Numbered from the stretch's first letter, positions 1-12,600 are shown. The stretch: 64,000 bases of DNA from Sordaria brevicollis (GCA_033439795.1 JAUTDP010000002.1:4278001-4342000); one strand, 5' to 3'. Program-made: numbers and translations. The notes: generated by a model not told the origin, from the sequence alone.

Positions 1-378
1 TAGGATAGATATACTACTTGGTTCACTTGCTAGCCTTTTGATCATGTCGGTTTTACGACAGGCAACCAAGGCAACGATAATCAGATATTGTGTAGTGTGT
101 TAACATTTCTTACAAGTACCCTCACCATGTGCCTAACCTAGCGCTGTCTACAAGGGTTGCCTTTATTCAGGCCCCCAATGTTTGTTCTTCTCGTAAGTGA
201 TGACATGTTCAAACAAAGTAGTTATCTATAACAGACATAACATCGTAGCCTTCTGATACCCAGACAAGTTCTTAAGCAAATACCCTATCCCAGCCATTTA
301 TCATGAATCGTACCTCATCATAATCTCATAACAAGCTAACAAGCTGAAGCCAATATGTACCAACCTACTCCTGTCGAC
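1..378. other. Intergenic, 3' flank of the SNF2-family gene
   Basis: AT-leaning sequence downstream of the stop codon of the leftward helicase gene. I see no coding region, tRNA or repeat here. It probably holds the 3' untranslated region of that gene and flanking spacer. Confidence 0.5.
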
Positions 379-3300
379 TTACCACCTCCGTCCAAAAACC
401 TCATGTTCCCTTCTTGCTCCAGTGTTGGCGGGCGCCCTCCTAGCCGGCGTCCTTCCAGCTGGTGGCGCATAGAACTCATTCTGTGCTCCGTTCTCCGGAA
501 CATAATGAGCATTAGCACTCCCATCATGTTTAAACAACTCCAAAATCTCCTGCAGCCCCAGTTTCAACCCTTGTCCCTTCTTCTTCCCCCGCTCCGTCGA
601 CCCTTCAACGGCCGTCTGGGCCAACAACCTCTTCTTCTCCTGCAGCTCCAAAATCCTTGCCTCCACTGTTCCTCTCACGGTAAGTTTGTAGACCACCACA
701 TCCACCGTCTGCGTCAAGCGATGCACGCGATCGATAGCCTGCTCCTCAACGAAGGGGTTCCAGAAGGGCTCAACGATGATGACGCGGGTGGCGGCCGTTA
801 GGTTGAGGCCGAGGGAGCCGCATTTGAGGGAGCAGAGCAGGACTCTAGTGCGCGGGTCGTTGCGCAGGGAATGGAGAGAGCGCTCGCGGGCGTCGTTGGG
901 CATTTTGCCGTCGTAGCGCACGTGCTTGATGTCTGGGAGGTGATGATGGAGGAAGGGCTCGACGAGGTCGAGCATCGATGTGAACTGGGAGAAGACGATG
1001 AACTTGTGCTGAGGGGCTTCGCGGCGGAGGATGCCAATGAGTTCGTGGATTTTGGCGGAGATTGTTAGAGGGGCTTTGGTGCGTTTGACGCCGTATTCGG
1101 CTTCGGAATCGGTTTCTGAGGAGTCGTCGAGTTCCGATTCCGAAATGTCGGATTCCTCTTCGGAGGAGGCGGCGGTCTCTGATTCTTCGGTCTCGCATTG
1201 CTTGAGGACTTTGGAGCTGAGCTTGGAGACGGAGGCGATAGTATCGTCTTCGTCGCCCGAGCCAACTATCTCGTCCGAGTCAACGCTCTCATCGTCGTCA
1301 TCGTCGTCCTCGTCACTATCCTTGACGACGAAACTGTCCTGTTCCGGATCTTCTGAGTCTTCGGAGATCTCCTCATTGGTGTCAATGTCCTCACCAGTGC
1401 CCTCGGCGTTTTCGTCGTCTGTACCACCAGCAACACCAAGGTTAAGGTCGCTCCTCTGGGACTCTCCAACCAGCCAAGAGCCTTCCTCTTCCTCGTCATC
1501 ACTATCGACGATGCGCTTCCTGTTGTCGCGAGACTTCTTGGCCTTCTTGGGTGTGGTATCCTCATCTTCATCCTCCTCTTCTGCCTCATCATCACTATCA
1601 ACCACAACCTTTCTTCCTCGTCCTCTCGTCTTCCTTTCAACCTTGACCTTCTCCTTAACCACACTCACCTTCTTCTTCTTATGCTTCTTGCTGGATACAC
1701 TCTCCTGGGTACTCTGCTGCTCCTTCATCAACTGATTCAAACTTTCCTCGCACCCTTGACATCTCAACTGGCCCTCCTGGATTTCCTTCTTGGTCATCTC
1801 ACCAAGACACATATCACACTGTCTGGTCTGAATCCCCATTCCGCCCATCATATCCGCCAGGTCATCCACACTACTGGTCTGACTCTGCGAATCGTAGGCA
1901 GCCTTGCCTCTTTTACCACCAGGCGTCGGCGCAGTCGCCGAGTCCACTGCCAGTGCGTCCCGGTCCTTGTCAAGCTTCGTCTGCGCCAGCCTAGGGTGGT
2001 TACAAGCCTGCCTCAACCGCAGCAACAACACTAGCGCATTGGCATAATTGACGGTGCGCCCCTTCATCATCTTCTCAAGACTCTGGTCGGCTCGCTCCTC
2101 CAGGGCCTTGTAGAAGGCATTCTCGGCGGGGCTGAACTCGGTCTCGATGGTGACGACCTTGCGCTCCGTGACCTTGAAGGCGGCCTCAGGCGCCTTCTCG
2201 CCCTTTTCTTCGGCCTTGGCAAGAGCTTCCTTGCCGCCGGCCACGAGAGCGCCCTTCTCGGTGAGAACTTCCTTGGTGCGCCGCTTCATGAAGCATCGCA
2301 GGATGCTGTGCAGGCGTTGGATGGCGATGTGGCCTTTTCCTTGCTTCATGGGCGCGTCAATCTGCGCTCGCCACTCGGCTAGGTTGTCGTAGGGTGCGAT
2401 GCGCAGGAAGTGGATGAGGGATTGGAGCTCATCGAGGTTGTTTTGCATTGGTGTGCCGGTTAGACACCAGCGGTATTCGGAGCGCAAAGCGCAGCACGCC
2501 TTGGCCGCTTTGGTGTTGCGATTCTTGATGCTGTGGGCCTCATCGAGGATAACACGGAACCAGTGTACGCCGAAGCAACCTGCTTGCGCGCCCTTATTTG
2601 GGTCCGGATGGGACTTGTCGTGCTCTGACACAAGGATCTGGTAGGTGGTGATGACAACATCGTATTTGGCGAGCTCGGAGGGATCTGTAGAGCGCTTCGG
2701 GCCGTGATGAACGCAAACTTTGATGTTCAAGTCGGGCATGACACGGTCCTTGAGTTCTGCCTCCCACTGGCGGATAAGAGCAAGTGGCGCAACGACGAGA
2801 GTGGCCTTGCTGATGTCCTTGAAGTGGGCTTTCCAACCCGGAGCGGAGGAGGAGGCAGGTTTCCGGTTACCGATGATGAGGGAGATGGACTGCAACGTCT
2901 TGCCCAGACCTACAATATTGTCAGCACATTTTCAACATAAACCAAGACAAAGTCAACATACCCATATCATCCGCCAGCAGTCCACCCTTCGGCACACGCC
3001 CACGCTTCAGCGGACCAAGCTCGCGATTAATCATCCACCTCACACCCTCAACCTGATGCGGCAGCAACGGTACAGCCAAACCAGGTAAATGTCCCGTTGA
3101 GGAAACAATGCTTTCCTCCTTCTTCTTCGACTCTGACTTTGCTTCTCCCTTCTTCACCTTCTCCTTGGTTTCTTCTCCCTCGCTCTCCTCCTCCTCCTCC
3201 TCCAACCCACCCTCCAACAAAGCCTTCAAATCCTCCTTCGCCTTATCCGGATCCGTATAAAACACATTCTCCCCAAATGCCGCCGCTGTGCCTTTACTCG

Positions 3301-4021
3301 CTGTGCCCCTACCCGGTGTCAAAGGTGACGGCTTTGTTCCTGCCGCAGCAGCAGCAGCAGCAGCTTGCGCAGCAGCTTCCCGATCCGCCTCCAACGAGCT
3401 AAACAGCTGCATACCTGCGCTGTTCCTCTTGATTCCATCCTGCTGCTGCTTCCCCGAGGGGCCATTAGCCTTGAGAGGTCCGCTAGATCTGTACAAGTCC
3501 CTGTGAAACTCGGGCCGGTTTTTGCCTCGGTCGTTGAAGAGGTTGTTGTACTTGGAGCCGCCGATGGCGTGGCTGGAGGCGCCTACGCGACCCTTGGGGC
3601 CGAGAGGGCCGGAGCCGTGGGGGGAGGGGTTGAGGACATTCTTAGTGTCTGTTCCCCCGCCGCTTCGACTGGCAGCAGCGTTCTTAGTGTTGCTGGTGTT
3701 GTTGTTGACGGGCGTGAACTGAGAGACGAGCTGGGTGGGTTGGCCGAATTTGGGGATGGGTGTTGAAGCGTGGCCGTGGACGGCTGGGCTGCTAGCCGTT
3801 AGGTCGACAACATTGTTGTGGTTTTTGTTCTTGGGCGTGCCATTGTTGCTTGCTGAGCCTCTGCCGCTGGCAAAGGAAAGGTCTTGTTGTTGTGAGGATG
3901 ACATGCTGATGCTGTCGTCTTCTTCTTCTTCTTCTTCTGTGACTTGTGAGTTGATGAAGTCGAGATCTTCGTCGCTGAAGGAATCGTCGACAAAGGAGTC
4001 TGATCGTTTATTGCGGGCCAT
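379..4021 (-). CDS. SNF2-family DNA-dependent ATPase/helicase
   Basis: Two exons (4021-2962 and 2909-379) joined by a 52-bp GT-AG intron give about 1196 residues. The intron splits the glycine of the Walker A motif: exon 1 ends in LLADDM plus one base and exon 2 resumes with LGKT. Seen in order: a low-complexity, acidic and Ser/Asn-rich N-terminus (1 to about 310); the SNF2 ATPase lobe with ADDMGLGKT (about 350-358) and the DEAH box LDEAHSIKN (about 475); a cysteine pair element CDMC...CQGC (about 720-745), possibly a degenerate RING or zinc ribbon; a very long D/E/S/K-rich insert; and the helicase C lobe with FSQFTSMLDL and IDRVHRLTQ. The order ATPase lobe, Cys element, C lobe resembles Rad5/Uls1/Rad16-type remodellers, but the subfamily is not settled. 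The ATG at 4021 starts an acidic N-terminus and is the first in frame. Confidence 0.88.
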
Positions 4022-4772
4022 GTTTGAAGCCAGACGCGGGGTGCTGCTTCCCTAGATGCGAATGTATGCTTGAATGGCGTGAGGCTGTCGCTTGCACTTT
4101 CTGCAAGGCACCAGCGAGATCTGTTTGTTTTGTTTGGTCAGGAAGGAGCTTGCTTGCGTTCGAGGTGTCGCCGCTTTCTGCAAAGGGAATGTAAGGTACG
4201 CCTCCGGTCCAGCCAGGGCAGGTGAGAAGGTTGCTTGATGTTGATGTGAGCTTCCTTGTTTTGTTGCTTAAACTTCCAGGGATTTCGGTAAGATGAGGAG
4301 GGAAGGATGGAAAGGGAATGTTTTGAATTTCGGCTGGAATCTCTTTTTATGTACACAGGAGGTTTACCAGCTGGCCTTCCTCAGTCATCAACTTTTCAAA
4401 ATATCACTTTTTGAAGGGCGGGGTTGTAAGCTACTCCGTCGCGTGTTGCAAGCTTGTTGGACGCGAGTATTTACAAAGTGACGAATCTGGCTTCGGGAAT
4501 GGCATCTGCCAGGGCAACCACAGGGAGAAGCTTGTTACCCCGCCCCCGCAGTGAGCCTTTCACCGAGACGGTCACCGTGGTGAAAAAGGCACGTCTAGCC
4601 CTAACCCTGACCCTTTTCTCAGAACGGGAAAACAGCATCGTAAACAGACATTCCTTTTGTGACCATTTTTTATCCGACATTGAAGGGGGATATCAAAGAG
4701 AAAGTAGTATCATGAAACTCTATGGACGCTTTTGTCTATCTTTGAATGGCAATTCAGAGCCTCTATCCCTCA
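4022..4772. other. Intergenic between the SNF2 and F-box genes
   Basis: About 750 bp that should hold the promoter and leader of the leftward SNF2 gene and the 3' end of the next leftward gene. Open frames here are short and not protein-like. Confidence 0.5.
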
Positions 4773-7336
4773 TCAAATAACCATCCTCTCCACGTCCCCT
4801 TCTAACCCCGTCTCCCCCGTGATTTTCTCCTTCTCATCATCCTCCAACAACACCCCAAAATCAATCATTGTCTGATACTTCAAATCCAACCGATGATGTT
4901 CCCTCCTCACCCCCTCTGGCAGTTTCATGTCTTCCTGCCATCCCTGTTCCCAAGCATGCTTCTTCTGACCCATGGTAGCTGCCGACGACGACGACCCATC
5001 TCTGTTTCTCGTCACCCATCCATTTCCATTCCACCCAAAATTGGCGTTGTTGCCCCGTCCTGCCCCATGTCCCCCCGGTCTTCCTCCGGCGGCCGCTCGC
5101 TCCCGATCCGCCCTCGGTGCCGTAGGAGGTACCCTCCCAAACGGCGAGCCCGGGTTAGCAAAAGCCGATGAAGGTTCAAAAGGACCCATCATCCTCGGCA
5201 TACGAATCGACCTATCATTTGCCTCCACTGACTTGCCATCGCCCGTTTCCATGAGCGAGTACTTGATTGGCACGGTGGTGTATCCTAGCATTTCTGCCGA
5301 TGTTCCCTGAGGATGATTTCCATGCAGTCCTCCTCCTTGGGTCTGACTCCTCAGAGAATGAGGAGAAAACGGGTGGTGCGTGACGGGTAACGGCCCAGTA
5401 AAGTAAGGGTAGTTGTACCCGTATATGGGGTCGATTTCTACTTGACCAGTAGACGAAGTGGGTTGGAGGTTGGCTTCGATGACTCCGCCGGAAACGCCTA
5501 AATAGAAATTGGGCGAGGTGTCGGTGGCTTTGGCGAGGGACCAGGTTCGCGTGAAGCCGTGCTGGTTGTTGCGGTCGTGTTCGTGACCTGGGACGCCGCG
5601 CGGGAGGAAGATGGTGGCGTTGGGTCGGTAGTAGAGGTGTTTTGATAAAGAATGCCAGTGGCATTCGAGCCCGAGGAGATGCTCGCATCTTGCCCGGCCG
5701 GTGGGAGAGGTGTTGGGTGCCTTTGAGAAAGGCTGGTGAGGTTTGGGAAATGGTTGGCGGCCGAGACATGGGAGGGCTGAAGTGTGAGAGTAGGGCTTTG
5801 GCCATCGGAAGTCGAAGATCTTGATGGTTGCACCCGAGTTACCGGCGCCGGCAACGAAGCGCTCGGTGCCGTAGGTGAGAATAGCTTCAACATGGTCCCA
5901 TGGCTGGATGTTGTCTTGGTAAATCGCATCATAAGGTGAAGATGTCCTCAAGTCCTGGAGACGAATGGTGCCGTCCTTCCAGCCCGAGAGAAGCAATGTC
6001 GTCCCCCCAGATTTCTGCTGGCTCGGGCTGGCGTAGACAGGCGAGAGCGAGTTTGCACAGATATCCGCATCAGGGATACTCAACCCGCCCAACCCTCCCG
6101 AGGTAATGACGCTCTTCGCCGTGGTATGATGCGTCCACTCGCCAGACTCCGTGATCGAGAGGTATTGTAGTCGTTCGCTGCACCCCTTGAGCGCCAAAGC
6201 CATCACGCTTCCCTGGCCGCCCATCCACTTTGCGCTGCACAACTGAGCCGTGCTGTTGTCGAGAACGCTCTTTTGCAAATCATAGACCACCACCGGTGAC
6301 ACTCCCTGGTCTTCCCCGATCTCCTCTTCGCCGTCAGGCAAAGCATAAACCCCCACCGCCTTCTTCGTAGCCGCGGCCACCAACCTTTTGCCTCCAGGTG
6401 CATCATACAGCACATCCACGGTATTGATCGTATCCTGCACATACCTCCTTTCCCCCTCCTCTTCTTGTCGAGGTCTAAACCTCACAATCCTCTTCCCAAA
6501 CCTCTCCCCCTCGGCCTCAACCAGGTCCAAATCGCCATTATCCCTCCCCACCACCACCGCCTTTCCGTACCCTTTTCTGTCCCCCCTCCCCCTCTTCCGT
6601 TCTCATAAACCCAACCCCCACCTCTGCTTCCCTTTTCTATCCATTCCTTCCCCTTTTGTTCCTTCCCCTCCTCCCCTGCTGTTGAGAGCAAAGGCACATC
6701 CCCCCTCATAACTTGCAAAGCAACAACATCATCATACCCCTTCCTCCACCCCTCTTCTCTTCCCTCGTGCTTAAACCAACTAAATTTCGGCGCGCTCTTA
6801 CTCTTCTGCCCCCCTCCCCAATCTCTGCGTCTGGCAACTAAATCCTCTCCCGCTCCCCAAACTAATAATTCCCGACCCGTAGCGAAATCAAAATCCGCGT
6901 CGACAACTGATTGGAATATGTTTCCCCTTTGTGTTTGCCCTTGGCCACCATGCTGTTGCGGCCCCCGGGTTTGGTGTGGTGAAGAAGAAGGGTAGATGGC
7001 GCAAAACGTCAACGACCTCTTATCCCAGCATCTACTCTGCCATGTTAAACTCTCCGCCACCTGCTGCCATCCGGAGCGTCCTCCGGTTCCGTTTTGTTGT
7101 CCACCTTGAGAGGAGGATGAGGTAGTTGGAGCGGGAATGGAGTTAACGAGGGAAGGGAAACCAGCCAAAACAAAGGCGCGCCACCCTTCCGAGACAATAA
7201 GTTGGCGGAAGGTGCGGCACGTTAGACCCAGATGAGAAACGTCGGTGGCGGTGGGGAGGGAGGAGAGGATTAGGAGGAGGATTTCGTGGGGGAGGTCGGC
7301 TAGGCCCAGCGTTGGGCCTTGGGCGGGTGCTATCAT
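4773..7336 (-). CDS. F-box protein with beta-propeller-like C-terminal region (frame broken)
   Basis: The leftward frame from 7336 encodes an F-box near the N-terminus (LADLPHEILLLILSSLP at about residues 12-28, followed by LTCRTFRQL). It continues through Gly- and Gln-rich linkers to about 6590. A second frame, -1 relative to it, runs from about 6598 to the stop at 4773 with repeat-like blade sequence (VVGRDNGDLDLVEAEGERF, LLLSGWKDGTIRLQDLR, GAGNSGATIKIFDFRWP). The two halves read as one protein of about 855 residues if one G is restored in the C-runs at 6581-6592 of the + strand. No good intron fits the roughly 60 bp where the frames must join. The F-box suggests an SCF ubiquitin-ligase adaptor with the propeller as substrate receptor; this is inference. 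The break is either an assembly error or a real frameshift. Confidence 0.72.
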
Positions 7337-7754
7337 TGTTGCCCGTGTTATCGTGATTGCTGATGTCGTTTGTTGTGGCTATAGGAAGATCATGGAGGTC
7401 TTTGGTATGAGATCCGAAAGGAAGCACAAGAATAATGTGGCAGACAATGGGTAGTGGAAGAAAAGAAAGAAAAGAAGATAACCGTTTCAGAAATGTGAGA
7501 AGTGAGATAGAAGTAAGAGAGTATTTTACTCTTGTTTCAACCCGTCATGATTCGCGTAGGAAATACTCAATGACGTCGATCATTGCATGCTAACGGAGGC
7601 CGTGATTAGTAAAATACCGTATGGTGTATCGTTCCTCCTAGGCAGCAACAGGACTCGGTAAGATTCACAAGTAAAGCCATCGACAAAACAAGGCGAGAAA
7701 GTATTAATTGATCGAGGCATCCCGCCCGCTTCACATTTTTACAACGAGGCAGTG
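7337..7754. other. Intergenic, promoter side of the F-box gene
   Basis: About 420 bp between the F-box protein start and the transposon relic. No coding region recognised. Confidence 0.45.
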
Positions 7755-7790
7755 TACTCGTCGGTTAGGTGTTGTAGCTATGTGGTGGGT

Positions 7791-7891
7791 CCAGCCAACC
7801 TCCTCTCTTAGTCCCTTCGAGAGTCGGGAGTTTTACTTGTAACGCGCAAGCTCTATAACGCTCCAAAACGTTCACAACACAACAACTCCAC
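7791..7891 (+). repeat. Left subterminal inverted repeat of the transposon
   Basis: This roughly 100-bp arm pairs with the reverse complement of 8819-8924. Shared blocks include GTAACGCGCAAGCTCTATAA, GAGAGTCGGGA and CAACAACTCCAC, with scattered substitutions. A 20-bp spacer separates it from the outer 14-bp terminus, against 46 bp on the right, so indels have accumulated since insertion. Confidence 0.85.
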
Positions 7892-8409
7892 TAAAATACA
7901 CTCAAAAAATATGATGAAATATGTAGGTTACTCGTAATGACTGGCTCTATTTGGTAATACTATTTTTTTATTAAAAAAATAGTCGTAATATATTATTATA
8001 GTGTTGAAAAGCCATGGGTGGCCCGTGCACGATACTACTTACACGACAATTTCCAACTTAGACTTAAATTCCCTACCCTCCTCTATACCTTTATTTATAT
8101 TAATACCTTTAGAATTACTAGAAGAATTATTTAGTATAGTAATAATAACCCGTATATAGTTAGTAGGCACCTCTAGTTTCTTACTTGCTATTATTATAAT
8201 TACTATAGTAACCTCCTCCTTTTTAAAGTTTATAATAGCCTTCTCCTTCCCCTTTTTAAAAGGAGGGGGCTTAATTTTCTTATATAAAGGAGGGTAAAGT
8301 ATTAATACGGCTAGTCTAATAAATAAAAGCCTAGTAGAGGAAGCCTTTATTACCCTTTTAATAATTAGGTGAGGGTATTTTAATAAAGTTAGTAGTATTG
8401 GGAATTCTT

Positions 8410-8733
8410 CTATATAGGGAAGTGGCTACGGTTAGCGATTTGGACTACGATATTAAGAGCCTTATCCTCTTCTTCGGTTAACGTAATTGGGCGGTAGGTA
8501 TTTACACCTATTGGTAATAGTCTTTTATCTTTAATAAATATTACGTATTTTTTAATAATAGTTTTGCTAACGTTAAAGAATTCGCTAACGTTTTTATAAG
8601 TAGTTTTTCCTTTATTCTTAGCTTTGGTATTGGTCTTTGATTTGGATGTGGTCGTACGTATTACGGTAGCGGTTTAGCGTGCTAGGAAGTGGCGGGCAGC
8701 CTTTTCCGCTCGAGTTGTAACGTCGGGATTGAA
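8410..8733 (-). pseudogene. Possible transposase N-terminal relic
   Basis: Read leftward from 8733, about 108 codons show FNPDVTTRAEKAARHFLAR, a TAA stop, then a basic stretch and a helix-turn-helix-like segment (YKNVSEFFNVSKTIIKKYV) followed by ITLTEEEDKALNIVVQIA and a TAG stop at 8412-8410. The pattern 'HTH, basic linker, L-T-x-E-E-E' resembles the N-terminus of fungal pogo/Fot1 (CENP-B-like) transposases. Downstream the frame is full of stops and no DDE catalytic domain is recognisable. Confidence 0.45.
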
Positions 8734-8818
8734 AATAGGTATAGTAAAATATATAATAGATAGATCTCGACGAGACAAATAGAATGAGGGTATTCACGAA
8801 AAATTTGATAAAGATTTG

Positions 8819-8924
8819 GTGGAGTTGTTGTTGTGTGTAGATTCTGGAGCGTTATAGAGCTTGCGCGTTACAGGTAAAATTCCCGACTCTCAGAGGGACG
8901 AGGAGAGGAGGTTGGCTTGGCTGG
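8819..8924 (-). repeat. Right subterminal inverted repeat of the transposon
   Basis: This arm is the reverse-complement partner of 7791-7891. It carries the same GTAACGCGCAAGCTCTATAA core on the opposite strand. Confidence 0.85.
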
Positions 8925-8986
8925 AAGCGGGCCCCCAAAGGTAGGCCCCACACGGCCCATGGTCTGTGCAACCTAACCGACGAGTA

Positions 8987-9677
8987 AAGCGCAGCTGTGA
9001 CGTGGTGTTCATTGTGTTGCTCTGGTCATGGACGACATTTGGCGCTAAAACGAGCGCTATTGAAGATACTTTCAATGGCTGGCTGGCGGTACTACAGAAA
9101 ATAGAATGATCTTGCGGATAATGGGGAGTCTTTATTGTAGACAGTTTCTGTCTCAGCTCCCATCGCGCAGCATAGACAACAACCACATAGCAAACCTAGG
9201 CACTTTGAGATGAACAAGTTTCACATCTAATCGGTTTACTTGGAGAGAGTTATTCCAATGTAATTTCTTGATGTTTTCAACTTTACTCTGATATGATTTG
9301 GAGGATAAGCGCGATCGTGATAGTTTACAAGATGAACAACTGCAATTTATCTTCCTCGCCTTCATCTCTAGTATCCAGTACCCTTCGTCAACATGCACTC
9401 TACCAAACCATAGACACAGCAATCCTCAAAACCACACTCAAGCAAATCAAACATTCTTTATAACCGCTAAAATTGCAAATACCACTAAACTAGACATCTT
9501 ATCACTCTTTTTTACTCTTACTTCTTCTTTTCTCACTTTCCCTCTTCTCTGTCCTTCCTCCCTCATCATTCCATCTTGTGACAACACCATCATCTATCCT
9601 AACCCTCAAAGCCGAAAGCACCAACTTTCCCCCATGCCCTCAATCAGACAGACAGACAGACAAAAGATCAATCAGAC
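8987..9677. other. Intergenic, 3' flank of the nucleoporin gene
   Basis: No coding region recognised. A short CAGA microsatellite lies near 9648-9664. The interval is probably the 3' untranslated region of the leftward nucleoporin gene plus spacer next to the transposon. Confidence 0.45.
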
Positions 9678-12600
9678 TTAGCACATCCCCTCAAGCGCCA
9701 AACCCCTCATATACCGTCCCCTCACATCCTCCGGCAACAAGCCGTAGAGTCTCGCATCAGCACCCGTACCACCCATCTCGCTCCCATTAACCTTGCCCTT
9801 AATCAACTCCTCCGCCATGTCGGCAACCGCCGCCTCCCTCTTGACATCACTAGCCCCCGTAGCACCAGGGACGTGTCTGAGCCTATCACCCAACGCCACC
9901 AGGCCATCTACAAGCAACCTGTCAAGCCTCCTCTGCTCTTCCTCATCCTCTCCCTCACCAGCAGCATGCGATTTCTGGCGAAGAGCCGCCACCTTAAGCG
10001 GATAAAGCAAATAAACTGCCGCACCACCACGCTCCCACTCTTGCACAGAGCCCAGCTTTGATCGGACCTTGTAAAGAAGCTGAGCGAACTTGACAAGTCT
10101 CTTCCAGTCGCGCTCGATAACCAGATCGGGACCCACACGCTCGACAAACGCCGCGTTGGCCTCCTTGTAGTTACCCGCCCAGACGAGAGCGAGGAACTCC
10201 TGGCGGTGGTCTTCCTTGGCGCGGAAGTCGAGCGCCTTGGCCTCCCAGACCCAGGACTCGGTGATGCCGAACTGGCGCAGGGCCGAGAAGGGCGACTTGG
10301 GTTCGTGGAAGGAGCCGATGAGGTGGGCGTGGCGGCCGAGGTGGTCGCGAATGGCGGTCTCGCGCGCAACGGGGTCGGAGAGCGTGAGCAGCACGAAGGT
10401 GGCGGGCACCCAGTGGCCTTGGGCAGTAAGGGACGAGGCGAAGGCGACCGAGGACTGGTCGAGCTTGGACTCGGCGTCGGGCCCGAAGGAGACGAGGTGG
10501 GTGAAGTAGATGGAGCGGGTGAGCAACCAGCCGAGACGGTCGGCCTCCGCCCAGTTGAAGTCGCGGTTGGCAAAGGTCTTGAGGAGAGTCCAAAGGGGGC
10601 TCTCGGGCTCGGGCTCCTTGTCTTGATCAATGTCGTCTTGGAAAGAGTTAATAGCCTTTGCCATGTCGAACTCGCCGTCGGCCGTCTTGCTGTTGTAAAA
10701 GAGACGCAGACCGAAGGATTGCATCCAGGTGAGGTTGAAGCGCTCAGCGATGGTGAAAGACGAGGCGCGGTTCTCGATGGGAGCGTTCTTAACACCGGCA
10801 CACACGCAGGCATTGCCAGAGAGGAGTTCGTAGATAGCACGGATAGGCTCGGAGATCTCGGACAAGACGTTCGAGTCCTTCCAGTCTTCCAGCTGGGTCT
10901 TGAGGTCCTTGCTGTTGGAACCGATGTTGGCCAAAAGAGTAGCGAGGCGGAAGTCCTTGCCACCAACCAACTGATCGCAGGCATCAGAGACGCGGTTACC
11001 GGCAAGAAGAATGATAGCCCTCTCCTCCGGAGTAGACGCCTCCCTAAGTTGGCGCTCAGTATCCGCAGCGACCAACTTCTTCCAGAAAGCGGGCAACTGA
11101 TGGTCGTCGTTAGCGAGCAGGAAAGCCAGATCCCAGACGGAGTCGTTCTCGGTAAGTTCCTTAAGCTCATTCAAAGGAACGTCGTGGTTGGCGTTTGTAA
11201 GCTCGATATACTGCTGGAGCTTGTCGAGGGCCGTCTTAGTCTCCGAGGCAGAGGCACTACCCTCAACGGGAATAAGGCTAGCCTCGTCATTGGCAGTAGT
11301 GATCAAGAGCTCGTTGGGGCCCCAGGTGGCACGGGGAGCAACAGCGGCGGCGGCTTCGTCATCAACCTTATCGGACTTTTGGTACGGCCACTAGAAAAGC
11401 AAGAGAAAGTCTTAGTCTGTATTCATACAACAAATAGTGTAGAGCGGATAGAAAAAAAAGGTAATAAGGTACAAAAATAGCCCGTTGCAAGCTTTCACAA
11501 GACACATAAACCAAGAGTACTTGAGCAGCGGCAGGCCAGCAGACAACACATCAGAAGAAGAGAAAAGGAAGCTTGTAAAAGAGGTAAGGATAAGGAGAAA
11601 CAGGCTAAGCACCAACCTTCAGGAAACCCCCTGATGGAGGGGCAGTCTGAGCTGGACCCCTTGCCTGCTCGAAAAGCGACTTCATCAAGTCAATGCTCGT
11701 TGCGAACCCTTGTCCTTCATGCACAACAGGCTCGCGGGGAGCCGGACTTCCGCTCTCTTTGGCCTCCCAAGCCTCGCCCGACTCGTTTTGCTCCCGCAGC
11801 AGGTTCCGATCCACCGTCCTTGGCGCCCGTACGCTCGCCTGCAGAATCTGTGTCCAATCATCACCACCGGCAACCTCGATCTTGGTAGGGGCTGTCGATC
11901 TCTTGGCGGCTCTCATCCTCGCTCTGAGGACACCGGCGGGAACGTAGTTGGTGTTGTCGGCAATCTGGGTGAGGGCGAGGTCGTATCGCTCTTCGTTGAG
12001 GTCAGACTGGGATGACTGCTCAGCATCGGGCTCGTCGTACGCGTTCTGTCCATCCACCATACTCTCATCGTCAGGCCACTCCCGAGACGGCAACGGAGCA
12101 TCGGCTCCTTTGGGGTGAGAGGAGTGCATACCCTGCTGATCGGCATCTTGAAGCTCTTCTTCATCGTACATGGCGCGCTGGTCAAAGGCGCCAGGAATGG
12201 CACGGCGGGTGGTGCTGTGCCTGTATTCGAAGGTGTCATCGGGATCGACTTCGGGCGAGGTGTATTCGTTCTTAACAACAACAGCCTCGGCGGATGGGCG
12301 GGGAGTAGGCTCAACCTCGGTGATCTCTTCATCCTCCTCGGAATCCTCATCGTCATCGAAAAGACCGTAGGTGGTGAAGTGCTCAACGGAGAAGGACCAA
12401 ACACCAGTGGGAATGTCGTAGCTCTCGAAGGTAGTATCTGTAATAGTCTTCAGTCTTTCGATGTGTTTCTCAAGGCGACGGCCGCCAACGCGAAGGCCAC
12501 CACGAGGGTAGCTGTGCTCGAGCGAGATCAACGAGGGAACGTTGAGGCCCTTGCCGACAGGGGGCTTGGTGGAGGCGTTGGGATAGACAGTGCAGGAGCG

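Larger units (their letters stand above)
7757..8984. mobile_element. Decayed Tc1/mariner/pogo-type DNA transposon, non-autonomous
   Basis: A 1228-bp block begins CTCGTCGGTTAGGT (7757-7770) and ends with its exact reverse complement ACCTAACCGACGAG (8971-8984). It is flanked on both sides by TA (7755-7756 and 8985-8986), the target duplication expected of Tc1/mariner/pogo elements. Inside lie a second, diverged inverted repeat of about 100 bp and a TA-rich, CpA-poor centre consistent with repeat-induced point mutation. Only a fragment of a possible transposase reading frame survives, so the copy is too short and too damaged to move on its own. The superfamily is inferred from the TA duplication and the shape of the relic frame, not from a match. 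Confidence 0.8.
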
